Assembly: GCF_029589055.1 (NCBI RefSeq)
Contig: NZ_JARQZP010000007.1
Coordinates: 806,001-870,000, forward strand
Direction of reading: 5' to 3'
DNA from: Vibrio hannami
GTDB taxonomy: Bacteria; Pseudomonadota; Gammaproteobacteria; Enterobacterales; Vibrionaceae
DNA length: 64,000 bases
The position numbers and the translations under genes are program-made. Positions 1 to 10,000 of the stretch are shown here, piece after piece. Below the pieces are notes generated by a model that was not told the DNA's origin, made no database searches, and saw only the letters and a program-made list of their open reading frames with translations. The number at the start of each line of letters is the position of its first letter. Position 1 is the stretch's first letter.

Positions 1-218
1 TCTAAAATATTTGCAATTAATATTTATGTAATAAAAGTGTGAGTGCATAAATTGTTCGTATATTGAACAGGTTGTGTTTGTTTACCTCGTTTTATCCTAA
101 TTATTATCTAGTTTTTTATTCTTACTTTTGTTTTTTAACTAGTGATTTAGACTATTTTGACGTTTCGAATATCCATTCCTATGTTTAATTACCACTTCAA
201 AAACATGGGGAAATTCTG
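1..218. other. AT-rich non-coding stretch at left edge
   Basis: No convincing gene, RNA or repeat is visible here. The stretch is AT-rich and presumably holds the promoter of the small gene that starts at 219. A GGGGA element at about 205-210 serves as that gene's ribosome-binding site. Confidence 0.5.
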
Positions 219-431
219 ATGAAAAGAAACAGTAAAGGTTACCGCCTACAGTTGATCAAAGAGACCGTGGAAAGACAGCGCCGCAGGCAAAGTGAAGACC
301 CCATGACCCAACACATTGACCAGTTGTTGACAGAGAGACCAGAGATTAAAAACGACCTCACCTCGCACCATTTTTCTGGACACCACTTCGATCAGGAAAT
401 CGGTGGTTGGGTTAGTGACAGATGGCACTGA
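219..431 (+). CDS. small hypothetical protein, 70 aa
   Basis: I do not recognise this protein. It is small and hydrophilic: the first half is rich in Lys/Arg/Gln (an ERQRRRQ run near residue 18) and the C-terminal part is rich in His/Gly/Trp. It has no signal peptide, membrane segment or cysteine. The ATG follows a good GGGGA ribosome-binding site at ordinary spacing, which supports translation. It ends 26 bp before the convergent eutC stop, so it is not part of that operon. An overlapping ORF on the other strand is a shadow. Confidence 0.55.
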   Translation: MKRNSKGYRLQLIKETVERQRRRQSEDPMTQHIDQLLTERPEIKNDLTSHHFSGHHFDQEIGGWVSDRWH

Positions 432-457
432 ACATCAGTATCTGGCCCTGAATTACA

Positions 458-1342
458 TTACTTGAGTATATCCTGAGCGATCATAAAGTTAGCTGTTGAA
501 GCGGATTCAATGGCTGGAACTGCTTTGTCATCGCTCACTGACGAACGATCTTTTAGTTCAATACCTGAGATCTGAAGCTTGAGGGATTCACCCAGCAAGT
601 AGAACGCTTTGTTGCTCGCGTCATCATAGCCGAGCCCTTCAGGGCGGATATTTGATATGCAGTTCCTGCTCGACTCTTTAGCGCCGCGTTTGGGGCTCCA
701 TGTCATATAGATCCCCATGCTGTCTGGTGAAGTGAGCCCCGGTCGTTCTCCGATTAAGATCAAGACTATCTTAGCATTCAGGCACTCACCGATATCGTCT
801 CCAATTGCTACTCTGGCTTGCGTGGCTATTGTGATTGGTGCCAGTGACCAGTCGTGATTGTTATCACTAACCATTTTCTGAGCCAACCTTTCAACAACAG
901 GCAGGGCGTGATTTTGTATTGCGGTAGAGGAGAGCCCATCGCCGATAACAATAGCGAGGTCATATTTTTTATCATGATTTAGGCTATGTGCTTTAAGGTT
1001 TTCCCAGGACATTTCTTCCAACTGGCGACCAAGATCAGGTCGTTGTAGATAAACCATTCTGTCTCTTGCCTTACTATTAACTACGATGGGTGCATCGGAT
1101 GTGGCGAAACGAGTTGCTTCTGATTCCATCAGCTGTTTTTTTAAAACCTCGACATCCAGCGCTTTATGAACGGCGTCGATAGCCCGCGCATGATCCAACT
1201 GAAAACCGAGAAGTTCTTGTGTCGGAATACTGTTACCCGCTCTCCCGATTGCGATTCGTGCAGAGGTAAATTGCTTGAGGCTTTTCCATTGGCTCTCATT
1301 AACTGTGGTGTCGGGATTGATTACTGAGGTATTGCTTGGCAT
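458..1342 (-). CDS. eutC: ethanolamine ammonia-lyase small subunit
   Basis: This is the small subunit of the adenosylcobalamin-dependent lyase that converts ethanolamine to acetaldehyde and ammonia. At 294 aa it matches the usual EutC length of about 295. It shows the family segments around DLAIVIGDGLSSTAIQ (mid-protein) and LILIGERPGL, which shape the B12 site at the subunit interface. Its ATG overlaps the eutB stop by one base (TAATG arrangement), so the two are translationally coupled. It is the last gene of the TRAP-eutBC operon. There is no eutA reactivase, eutH permease or microcompartment shell gene in the window. Confidence 0.93.
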   Translation of the reverse strand: MPSNTSVINPDTTVNESQWKSLKQFTSARIAIGRAGNSIPTQELLGFQLDHARAIDAVHKALDVEVLKKQLMESEATRFATSDAPIVVNSKARDRMVYLQRPDLGRQLEEMSWENLKAHSLNHDKKYDLAIVIGDGLSSTAIQNHALPVVERLAQKMVSDNNHDWSLAPITIATQARVAIGDDIGECLNAKIVLILIGERPGLTSPDSMGIYMTWSPKRGAKESSRNCISNIRPEGLGYDDASNKAFYLLGESLKLQISGIELKDRSSVSDDKAVPAIESASTANFMIAQDILK

Positions 1343-2745
1343 TACTCCGCCTTATCCAGAATGGAAAGTGTTTCGTTAAATGATCTGGCTACCTGGTCGT
1401 TGAGTTTTACCTGTTCGATGTCACTGAAGATATTCATTTTGGTTAGCCACTCTTCAAACTCGGGAGCTGGTTTTAAGCCCAGTGTTTTTCTTGCGTAAAG
1501 CGCATCGTGAAACGAGGTAGTCTGGTAGTTGAGCATGATGTCGTCAGAACCGGGTATTCCCATAATAAATGAGCAGCCTGCAACCCCAAGTAAAGTAAGA
1601 AGGTTGTCCATATCGTTCTGATCGGCATACGCGTGGTTGGTGTAACAGATATCACAGCCCATAGGTAAGCCGAGTAATTTTCCGCAGAAATGGTCTTCCA
1701 GTCCTGCTCGGATTATCTGTTTTCCGTCAAATAAGTATTCTGGTCCGATAAAACCTACAACGGTATTTACTAGCAGTGGGCTGAAGTGACGGGCAACGGC
1801 ATAAGCCCTCGATTCACATGTTTGCTGGTCCACTCCGTGAAATGCATTGGCTGAAAGTGCAGTGCCTTGTCCGGTTTCGAAATACATAACATTGTTACCG
1901 ACCGAACCGCGTTTAAGAGATAACGCTGCATCTTGTGCCTCTTTAAGAACGGCCAGGTTAACGCCAAACGTGTCATTGGTTCCTTCGGTGCCCCCAATGG
2001 ACTGGAATACCAGATCGACAGGTGCGCCTTGCTCTATAACTTCGATAGTATTGGTGACGTGAGTGAGCACACATGATTGAGTAGGGATCTGGTAGTGCTG
2101 AATAACCTCGTCCAACAGGGACAATAGTTTGGCTGTTTGAGGAACGTTGTCCGTCGCGGGATTAATACCAATAACGGCGTCGCCATTTCCGTACATAAGC
2201 CCATCGAATATTGAGGCAGCTATGCCGTCTAGTGAGTCTGTCGGATGGTTAGGCTGTAAGCGTGTCGAAAGCCTATTTTTCAAACCTATTGTGTTGCGAA
2301 ACCCTGTAATTACCCGACATTTCTGTGCAACCAGAATCAAATCTTGATTTCGCATTATTTTGCTGACAGCCGCTACCATCTCTGGCGTAAGGCCTGGACG
2401 AAGCCTTGCTAATGTTGCTTCATCAGCACTATCGCTTAAAAGCCAATTACGAAAATCGCCAACAGTCATATGTGAAATAAGTGCGAATGCTTCAACATCG
2501 TGGCTGTCGATTATCAAACGGGTTATCTCGTCAGATTCGTAAGGGATAATGGCCTCATTGAGGAAGGTCTTTAGCGGTAAATCTGCCAGAGCCATCTGTG
2601 CGATAACCCTCTCTTCTGCCGTATTAGCACTCACTCCGGCAAGCATATCCCCGGATCTTTCGGGTGTAGCTTTTGCCATTAAATCAGCGAGGGAATGGAA
2701 ATGATAAACCTGATTTCCCTGCTGCCAGCGATACGCTGCAGTCAT
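1342..2745 (-). CDS. eutB: ethanolamine ammonia-lyase large subunit
   Basis: This is the catalytic large subunit of ethanolamine ammonia-lyase, a TIM-barrel enzyme that carries out the B12 radical chemistry. It is 467 aa, close to the family's roughly 455-465. Recognisable segments include FRNTIGLKNRLSTRLQPNHPTD, GDAVIGINPATD, the YFETGQGTALSANAFHGVDQQTCE stretch that contains active-site residues, and LPMGCDICYTNHAYADQNDMD. It lies 79 bp downstream of the TRAP binding-protein gene, separated by a strong hairpin, and is coupled to eutC. I infer ethanolamine catabolism in the cytosol without a carboxysome-like compartment, because no shell genes are near. Confidence 0.95.
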   Translation of the reverse strand: MTAAYRWQQGNQVYHFHSLADLMAKATPERSGDMLAGVSANTAEERVIAQMALADLPLKTFLNEAIIPYESDEITRLIIDSHDVEAFALISHMTVGDFRNWLLSDSADEATLARLRPGLTPEMVAAVSKIMRNQDLILVAQKCRVITGFRNTIGLKNRLSTRLQPNHPTDSLDGIAASIFDGLMYGNGDAVIGINPATDNVPQTAKLLSLLDEVIQHYQIPTQSCVLTHVTNTIEVIEQGAPVDLVFQSIGGTEGTNDTFGVNLAVLKEAQDAALSLKRGSVGNNVMYFETGQGTALSANAFHGVDQQTCESRAYAVARHFSPLLVNTVVGFIGPEYLFDGKQIIRAGLEDHFCGKLLGLPMGCDICYTNHAYADQNDMDNLLTLLGVAGCSFIMGIPGSDDIMLNYQTTSFHDALYARKTLGLKPAPEFEEWLTKMNIFSDIEQVKLNDQVARSFNETLSILDKAE

Positions 2746-2792
2746 AATCTGTCCTTAATAGATTAAACACTTCATAGAACGATCAATTGGAA

Positions 2793-2812
2793 ACAGCGGC
2801 CGAAGCCGCTGT
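2793..2812 (-). promoter_or_regulatory. intercistronic hairpin with UUCG tetraloop
   Basis: A perfect 8-bp inverted repeat (ACAGCGGC / GCCGCTGT) encloses CGAA on the plus strand, so the minus-strand mRNA forms a C(UUCG)G tetraloop hairpin between the binding-protein gene and eutB. It is not followed by a long U-run. An mRNA-stabilising or partially terminating element, giving excess binding protein over eutBC, is more likely than a full terminator. Confidence 0.6.
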
Positions 2813-2824
2813 GATCAGAACTCA

Positions 2825-3865
2825 TTAACTGTAGCGATAAGGTCGTCCTGCTTTTTCCATATCCGCGTTGTATTTCTTGAATATTTCAACGATTTTCGCT
2901 TTTGTCGGGGATTCTTTAGCAATCTCATCCCAGAACTTGTGCGCATCTGCTTCAACTGTTGCCCACTCCTCATCAGGGATAGAAGTCAGTTTCATATCTG
3001 CGCCGTCAACACGAAGTTTGGCTTCACCGCCCCAGTACCACCATTGACGGTAGTAGTGAGAGCTTTCCATACAAAGTTTAAGTAGCTCTTTCAGGTGGTC
3101 TGGCAGCTCGTTGTAACGATCCATGTTAGCGAAGAAAGAACCGATCCACGCACCTGAGATGTTGTTGGTAAGGAAGTAATCGGTAACCTTAGACCAGCCT
3201 ACGGTGTAGTCTTCAGTGATACCAGACCAGGCAATACCGTCGAGCTCACCTGTCTGAAGAGCGACTTCTACGTCTTCCCACGGGATAGAAACAGGTACAA
3301 CACCAAATTTAGCCAGGAAACGACCCGCAGTAGGGAAGGTAAACACCCTTAAGCCTTTAAGATCTTCAAGGCTGGTAATAGGCTTTTTGGTGGCGAAGTG
3401 ACAAGGATCCCATGCACCTGCGGAAATATGTTTCACCCCAACCTTCGCGTACTCTTCTGCCCAGATTTCCCCTAAACCGTATTGATTGAAAAGAACAGGG
3501 ACATCCAGAGAGTAGCGGCTACCAAATGGGAAGTATCCGCCAAATGTGGTGACTTCTGTTGGAGAAGCCATCGAGTCGTCGTCCGACTGAACTGCATCTA
3601 TGATGCCTTTTTGCAGTGCGCGGAACAGTTCACCCGTTGGTACCAGCTGATCGGCAAAATAGAGCTCAATCTGCATCTCTTCACCAGCGATTTTATTAAA
3701 TGCTTCTATCGCTGGTTTCACAACGTGCTCTGCCAAAGCAGGGCCAGCATAAGTTTGCATTCGCCATTTGATTTTTGGGCTGGATGCAAAGGTTTTTGCA
3801 GGAGCAAGCATGGTACCGGCGGTTAGTGCCGCAGCACCTGTTAAGAATTTACGTCTTGAGTTCAT
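2825..3865 (-). CDS. TRAP transporter substrate-binding protein, DctP family
   Basis: This periplasmic solute receptor belongs to a tripartite ATP-independent (TRAP) transporter. I place the start at 3865 rather than at an upstream in-frame codon. That start gives 346 aa with a canonical Tat signal (SRRKFLTGAAALTAG, then cleavage near FASS) and has GGAGGG just upstream. The body has DctP-family features: a ligand-contact region near GLRVFTFPTAG and the FPxxGRFLxKFG motif, and a Trp-rich hinge (QWWYWGG). The gene is transcribed with dctQ and dctM upstream and eutB and eutC downstream, so the ligand may be ethanolamine or a related amine. That is inference from context only. Confidence 0.9.
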   Translation of the reverse strand: MNSRRKFLTGAAALTAGTMLAPAKTFASSPKIKWRMQTYAGPALAEHVVKPAIEAFNKIAGEEMQIELYFADQLVPTGELFRALQKGIIDAVQSDDDSMASPTEVTTFGGYFPFGSRYSLDVPVLFNQYGLGEIWAEEYAKVGVKHISAGAWDPCHFATKKPITSLEDLKGLRVFTFPTAGRFLAKFGVVPVSIPWEDVEVALQTGELDGIAWSGITEDYTVGWSKVTDYFLTNNISGAWIGSFFANMDRYNELPDHLKELLKLCMESSHYYRQWWYWGGEAKLRVDGADMKLTSIPDEEWATVEADAHKFWDEIAKESPTKAKIVEIFKKYNADMEKAGRPYRYS

Positions 3866-3942
3866 AGTATCCCTCCAATGGATATCAATCCGGGGGGCGA
3901 CTTGCCCACCCAAAGTAGTGCGTTAATTTAAATTCGGTTTCA

Positions 3943-5265
3943 TTATTTTGCGTAAACGTATTCTGGTAACCACATCGCTAAATCTGGGAACAGCATGATC
4001 AGGATGAGTGAGAAAACCATGATGGCGACAAATGGCCCGATTGAACCGTAGATGTCGCGCAAACTAATTTCAGGTGGCGCCATCGCTCTCATTAAGAAGA
4101 GGTTGTAGCCAAATGGTGGTGTCATGTAGGCAATCTGAGAAGTCACGGTGTAAAGCACGCCATACCAAATAAGGTCAAAGCCAAGAGCGTGAACAAGAGG
4201 AACATATAACGGCGCGACGATTACCAACATGGCGGTATCATCAAGGAAAGTACCCATCACCAGAAACGAAAGTTGCATTAGAATAAGGATGGTCCATGGA
4301 CTCAGGCCAAGCTGTTCTGTGAACATATGCTCAATGGCTTTTACTGCGCCCAGTCCGTCAAATACTGCGCCGAAGCCAAGTGCTGCGAGTATGATCCACA
4401 TAAACATGCATGAAATAGCCAATGTGCTGCGAACGGAGTTTTCAAATACAACCCTATTCATGCGGCCTTTTAGAATCGCAGCAAGCATAGCGGCCATAGC
4501 ACCGATTGCTGAGCTTTCTACCAGGCTCGTCCAGCCATTAACGAACGGAATCATCATGACGGCAAATATGCCTATCGGAAGTAGCCCTGCACCCAAAAGC
4601 TTAAGCTTTTCATCTAACGGTACGTTTCTTTCCTCGGCACTTAACACTGGACCAAGCTTGGGGTTCAGGTAGCATCTTACAGCGATGTAGATGATGAATA
4701 GTGTTGCCATCACAAGGCCGGGAACAATTCCGGCCAGCCACAACTGGCCGACAGGTTGGCGAGCGATCATGGCATAAAGAACGAGTACCACAGAAGGTGG
4801 AACCAGTATCCCGAGAGATGAGCCCGCTTGAATTACACCAGTTACCATCTTTTTGTCATAACCGCGTTTAAGTAATTCCGGCAGAGCAATAGTTGCACCA
4901 ATCGCCATGCCTGCCACAGAAAGGCCATTCATCGCAGAAACCAGCACCATCAGCCCTATGGTGCCTATAGCTAAGCCACCGGGCATCGGCCCCATCCAGA
5001 CGTGGAACATTTTGTACAGGTCATCGGCTATCTTGGACTCAGAAAGGACGTACCCCATAAAGATGAACATTGGCAGCGTAAGCATTGGATACCAGTTCAT
5101 CAGCTTCATTGCTGCGGTAAAAGGGATATCTACACCACCCGTACCCCATAGCAGCAAAGCAGCGATGGAAGCCACAGCTCCTATAGCAGCAAATACTCGT
5201 TGACCCGTTGCCATTAACAACATCATCAACGAAAACATCATTGTTGCGATCATGCCATAACTCAT
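3943..5265 (-). CDS. TRAP transporter large permease, DctM family
   Basis: This is the large membrane subunit of the TRAP transporter, 440 aa with about 12 hydrophobic segments. It contains the typical N-terminal FMGYVLSES region and the GxLGILVPPSVVLVLYAMI motif characteristic of DctM. The start at 5265 overlaps the dctQ stop as ATGA, which marks translational coupling; an upstream in-frame start would run deep into dctQ. It drives ion-coupled substrate uptake with the small subunit and the Tat-exported receptor. Confidence 0.92.
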   Translation of the reverse strand: MSYGMIATMMFSLMMLLMATGQRVFAAIGAVASIAALLLWGTGGVDIPFTAAMKLMNWYPMLTLPMFIFMGYVLSESKIADDLYKMFHVWMGPMPGGLAIGTIGLMVLVSAMNGLSVAGMAIGATIALPELLKRGYDKKMVTGVIQAGSSLGILVPPSVVLVLYAMIARQPVGQLWLAGIVPGLVMATLFIIYIAVRCYLNPKLGPVLSAEERNVPLDEKLKLLGAGLLPIGIFAVMMIPFVNGWTSLVESSAIGAMAAMLAAILKGRMNRVVFENSVRSTLAISCMFMWIILAALGFGAVFDGLGAVKAIEHMFTEQLGLSPWTILILMQLSFLVMGTFLDDTAMLVIVAPLYVPLVHALGFDLIWYGVLYTVTSQIAYMTPPFGYNLFLMRAMAPPEISLRDIYGSIGPFVAIMVFSLILIMLFPDLAMWLPEYVYAK

Positions 5266-5771
5266 TTGATTTCTACTCCACGGATAGTTGCAATGTCTTT
5301 GATTAGCTGGGAAATAGCCTGAAGGATCATCATTAAGAACCCTGTACACATAAGTGCTTTAATAGGCCAAAGAAGTGGTCGCCATGCGGTGCGGCTGCGC
5401 TGTCCGTATTCGAGCGAATAGAGCGTACTATCCAAACCACCATAAAGAAGAACGCCCAGATAGAAGATGAGAGAAAATACAGTGAAGGCATCGACCCAGG
5501 CCCGCTGCTTGACTGACCACTCACCATAGAAAAGATCCATTCTTACGTTAGCGTTTAGTTGGATGGCGTAAGCGCCACCAAGTATGTAGTAGGCGACCAT
5601 CATGAATTGAGCGGATTCGAGTGTCCAAAGGGATGGCATAAAAAAGGTTTTAGACACAGAAGACCACAGTAGCACGCCGACCATCAGGAAAATTCCATAT
5701 GTCATCAGCCTGCCGACCCCCCGGTTAAAGGCATCGACATATTTGACATAGGCGAGAAGAAATCCAGGCAT
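5262..5771 (-). CDS. TRAP transporter small permease, DctQ family
   Basis: This is the 169-aa small membrane subunit with four predicted helices. The DctQ hallmark is visible as WTLESAQFMMVAYYILGGAYAIQLNANVRMDLFY in the second and third helices. It is the first gene of the operon dctQ-dctM-dctP-eutB-eutC. The intergenic region to the divergent AraC gene (5772-5957) must contain both promoters. Confidence 0.88.
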   Translation of the reverse strand: MPGFLLAYVKYVDAFNRGVGRLMTYGIFLMVGVLLWSSVSKTFFMPSLWTLESAQFMMVAYYILGGAYAIQLNANVRMDLFYGEWSVKQRAWVDAFTVFSLIFYLGVLLYGGLDSTLYSLEYGQRSRTAWRPLLWPIKALMCTGFLMMILQAISQLIKDIATIRGVEIK

Positions 5772-5957
5772 TTAAGTTCCTTAATAATCTGGTTCAGTTT
5801 TTGCTGTTTTACAGCTAATTCACTTTCAACTTTGACGTGCGAGTCCCGTTCCGTATTAATATCGAAAAGTGGAAAAAGTGAATAATTCATAAATAACAAT
5901 AAGATAAGTAAGGTCTTGCCCTGTATTGGTTCAACAGCCGAGATAAGGACAAAGAGT
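5772..5957. promoter_or_regulatory. divergent promoter region, TRAP-eut operon and AraC regulator
   Basis: This AT-rich 186-bp gap separates the divergent operon and regulator. I see no clean palindrome. The repeated half-site-like words TTCACTTTCAACTTTGACG and AAAAGTGGAAAAAGTGAA in the middle could hold AraC-type sites. No promoter boxes can be assigned firmly. Confidence 0.35.
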
Positions 5958-6908
5958 ATGGAGAACAATGGGGTAGTAGGTGGTGAACCATCGTTGTGCA
6001 CACTTCACTCAGATGATGCAAACCATCAGGCTGCGAATCTGGTTAACTGGGATCAACAGTTTGACCAGCTTAGTCATGGGCGATTTCTGGGGGTTATTAA
6101 TGAAATTCATTATCCGGATGTTCATGTTTTCAGAGAAGACACCAGCCACGTATTACGACAACAGTGCCGGGTCGAAGATGGCGGTTTGTGGATAGGGTTC
6201 AGTGCTGATAACAAACAGTGTCGTATTAATAATGCACTACCTGAAGGGCAGCAGTTTTTATGTCGTCCGGGAGGCCTAGACTTTGAATTATTGACTCCTG
6301 ACGACTTTTCTATATTTGGCCTGGTATTGCACCGAAGCTTGATGTCAGAGCTCGAAGAGTGTGAAGAGGAGGGCTGCTTTTCCGATGCGGATCCACAATT
6401 GTGGTTAGAACATATATCACCGTTGGATTTGTTCCGATTTCGTGAGTACCTTTCGATTCTTCTTAATTCTGAAGGCAATAAGTGGAGCAGCAGAACTCAA
6501 CAGTTGATACTAAAAGATGCTATTTACGATTTGCTCTGCCAGACCAAAAATCATCAACAAACAAACGTTTCTGTGGATCAAAGGCATAAGGTTATGTCCA
6601 AAGTTAAGCTGTATCTGAATGAGTCCGCTTTACACTCGCCGATCACCGTAAGTGAGCTGTGTACAGCTGTTCATGTAAGCCGTAGAACGCTACAGAATAT
6701 TTTCGCTCAATGTTGTGGGATGTCGCCTAAACAATATATTTCGTTTGTCCGTCTAAATCAGGTCAGACGAGCCTTGTTAGTTGCTGATCAGACACAAACA
6801 GTAACGGATATAGCGTTTGATTTTGGTTTTTTTCATCTGGGGCAATTTGGTCAGGATTATAAACGTCTGTTTGGTGAGACGCCGTTACAGACACTAATGC
6901 GAAATTAA
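5958..6908 (+). CDS. AraC-family transcriptional regulator, EutR-like
   Basis: This 316-aa regulator has an N-terminal sensor of about 215 residues and a C-terminal AraC DNA-binding domain. The first helix-turn-helix is around ITVSELCTAVHVSRRTLQNIFAQ and the second around TVTDIAFDFGFFHLGQFGQDYKRLFGETP. The ATG at 5958 is preferred over an upstream TTG because AAGGA precedes it. It faces the TRAP-eut operon, so it is likely the activator of ethanolamine use, as EutR is in enterobacteria. The N-terminal domain is compatible with EutR, but I cannot prove ligand identity. Confidence 0.82.
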   Translation: MENNGVVGGEPSLCTLHSDDANHQAANLVNWDQQFDQLSHGRFLGVINEIHYPDVHVFREDTSHVLRQQCRVEDGGLWIGFSADNKQCRINNALPEGQQFLCRPGGLDFELLTPDDFSIFGLVLHRSLMSELEECEEEGCFSDADPQLWLEHISPLDLFRFREYLSILLNSEGNKWSSRTQQLILKDAIYDLLCQTKNHQQTNVSVDQRHKVMSKVKLYLNESALHSPITVSELCTAVHVSRRTLQNIFAQCCGMSPKQYISFVRLNQVRRALLVADQTQTVTDIAFDFGFFHLGQFGQDYKRLFGETPLQTLMRN

Positions 6909-7066
6909 GACGCGAGAGATTCAGGAAAGTTAAGCAGATTTAACAAATTTTCCCAAATTGCGCTTTGGCCGCTAGCCTATGGTTGATGGATAAGATATGT
7001 TTTATTTATTAGGGATATAGTTCAAAAAATATCTTTGCTGAACCTCAACCAGAAGAAGAGTCACGG

Positions 7067-10000
7067 ATGAAAACGATACTGACCAATGCCATCGCTCGTT
7101 TCAAATCAACTCACAAAGCCGTAAGAATCACCACCTATCTGATACTGAGCTACCTTACCTACGCTGCGTTGATTGGCCTGGCGCTACCGCCAATCCTTGA
7201 AGCGAAAGCCCCCGACAAAATTAAAGAGCTTATCGGACGCGACGTTACTATTGGTGAGGTCAGAATTAATCCCTTCTTACTGCGTTTTGAGGTAAATCAG
7301 CTCTCAGTCGCTGAAAATGAGAGTGCAAGTGAACGTCAGGACGACTTTGTTTCGATTGCACAAATCAAAACAGAGTTTAACTTCTGGGAAAGTGCGTTGA
7401 GCTTCACACCGACTCTAGAGTACTTCTATGTTACAAAGCCTGATATTAATCTGGCTCGCTTGTCTCGTAGTGATGATGGAGTGCGTTTTAACTTTAGTGA
7501 TATTCCGGAACATATAGCATCACAGAAAGTAGAGGGCGAACAGCCGAAGACAGAGGTCACGCCTGAAGACACATCCGAAGGCATTTTTGCTTTCCGGGCT
7601 CGCCAGATTACATTGCAGGATGGTCGAATCGGTATAAAGGATCATATAACTGGGGCAAACTTAGGCTATCAGAGTATAGATATTGCTCTTACGAATCTGG
7701 ACACACAAGCCTTCTCTATTCAGATCCCTGACACCGGTGCTCAAAACAAAGCCACGCTTTCTCCTGAAGCAAACAAATACTCTTTGTCTCTGGCGGGTAT
7801 CGATAATAGCCAGCTTGATATCAAAGGACAGTTTCAGCTCTACTCGCTCGAAGTTCTTGGGGATATAGAACTAGCTAACCTACAGTTAGCACCGTTTTGG
7901 CCTCTGACAGAACAAGTCGTTGCCGCTGAGCTGACAAGTGGCGTTATTAACCTGTCTTCTCAATACCATCTTCAGCAAGAAGGTGAACAAATCAATATTA
8001 GTACTGAAGATGGACAGTTTTCGTTGTCTGACCTGACATTTAGCCACAAAGAAGACCCGAAATTGAAGCTTGCCAACCTTACTCTTAGCGACATTAAGGT
8101 AAGTACGGAAAAATCTTATGTCGATATCGGGGCATTGACACTAGCGCAACCATGGGTGAATGCGGTACTCGATAAAGCTGGCGTCGATTTACAGAAATAT
8201 TTTGTACCGGAGGCAAAAGAAAAGAGTAGTGAAGAAGCAGCGACGGGCGCTGAAACTGCTGCAGACCAAGACGCTCAACCCTGGTTAGTAACGCTTGACG
8301 CTTTCGAAATGCAAAATGCTGACATCAACCTGAAGGAGAAAATGGTAAGTGATGGCGTTTTCTGGCGCGTATTTGGATTTGATTTGAGTACCGGACCATT
8401 GGTCAGTGATTTAAGCGCTCCTATTGATTATCAGTTGGGATTTGATATTGGATCTGCGTACAAAAAGCAGCCTGAAAAATCACGGGGAAAGTATTCCAGC
8501 AAAGGCAAGGTCGATGGAAAAGCGCTGACGGTAGACAGCGAGATGCAGCTGTCTAAATTGCAGCTAAAGCAGTTCCAGCGTTATATCGATCCGCACCTGA
8601 ATATTATTCTTAACAAAGGAACACTTGATGTAAGCGGCAATGTTCAGGCTGACTCTGAAGGGAAACTTGATTTTAAGGGACAAAGTACAGTCGATAGTTT
8701 TCTGATCAGAGATGAACTGGAGAAAGAACCGCTGGTTCAGTGGAAAAAGGTGTCGGTTGACTCAATTGATTTTAGTAGATCTAAAAACGCATTAAAGATA
8801 AACACTATTTTGTTTGATGAGCTCTTCTCAAAGGTCATTATTACCAAAGATCAGAAAACTAATGTTGGAGATCTAACCGAAAACAACGAACAGGCTGGTG
8901 AGCCTGCGGCGAGCAAAGAATCAGTACCTAAAAGTAAAGGCGCACAGAAGGCAAGTAACTCTATATCTGACCCAGATGCGATGGCACTGGATGTTCGAAA
9001 AATCATTATCAAAGATGGTTCAGCCTTTTTTGCGGACTATTCATTAACACCTAATTTCGCCTCCGGTATTGAACTCATGAATGGTGAGATTAGTAATATT
9101 TCGTCTAACCCAGCAGCCAGAGCCAAGGTCGATATTCAGGGTAAAATAGACAAGTATGCACCTGTGAAATTAGAGGGTGAAGTCAATCCGCTAGCTGTTC
9201 CACCGTATCTGGATCTCGATTTTAAAGTAGATAGTGCGGAGTTGACTTCTGTGAATACATACTCTGGCACTTACGCGGGTTACTACATAGATAAAGGTTT
9301 GCTCTCTCTTACGGTAAATTACAAGTTGGAAAACAACATACTTGAAGGGAAAAACCATGTTGTTGTTGACCAACTTACTTTGGGCAAGCGAAGTGAGTCT
9401 GATTTAGCAACAAGCTTACCTGTTAGCCTTGCAGTTAGCCTATTGAAGGACAGTGATGGCGTTATTGACCTTGGGTTTGGTGTTTCAGGTGATGTTGATA
9501 GCCCGGACTTCAGCTTTGGTGGTGCCATTATGACAGTGCTTGGCAATATCATAACCAAAGCGATAACAGCGCCATTCTCATTGCTTGCCGATCTGGTTGG
9601 CAGTGATGAAGACCTGGATTTTGTCGATTTTGAAGCTGGAACTGACAGTCTGGATTCTGCTGCTCAAAGCCGATTGGATAAACTGGCTGAAGCGCTGGTT
9701 GCCCGCCCAGGTTTAAACATCAGTGTTGAAGGCTCTGTTTTAGCTGCCGAAGACTCCAAGAGCCTGGCAGAGCAGCAGTTCCATTCCAAACTACAAAAGC
9801 TCAGTGGTGTCGAACAGTTGCCGTCTGACTTGAGTGCCAGCCGGATCTCTGACTATCCAGAACTGACTCAGGCTTTAGAAGCTCTGTTTACTCAGGAGCT
9901 AAGTAACGATCTTTCTGAAGAAAGAGAGAAAATGGTTAATTACCTGAAGGAACAGAAGCAAAGTGAAGACGCTGAAATTACACCTGAGGAGCTAAATCAG

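Noticed and set aside
3482..3826. 114-codon plus-strand ORF inside the TRAP receptor gene
   Set aside because: It is antisense to a clearly conserved gene and has no Shine-Dalgarno or recognisable motif. A shadow.
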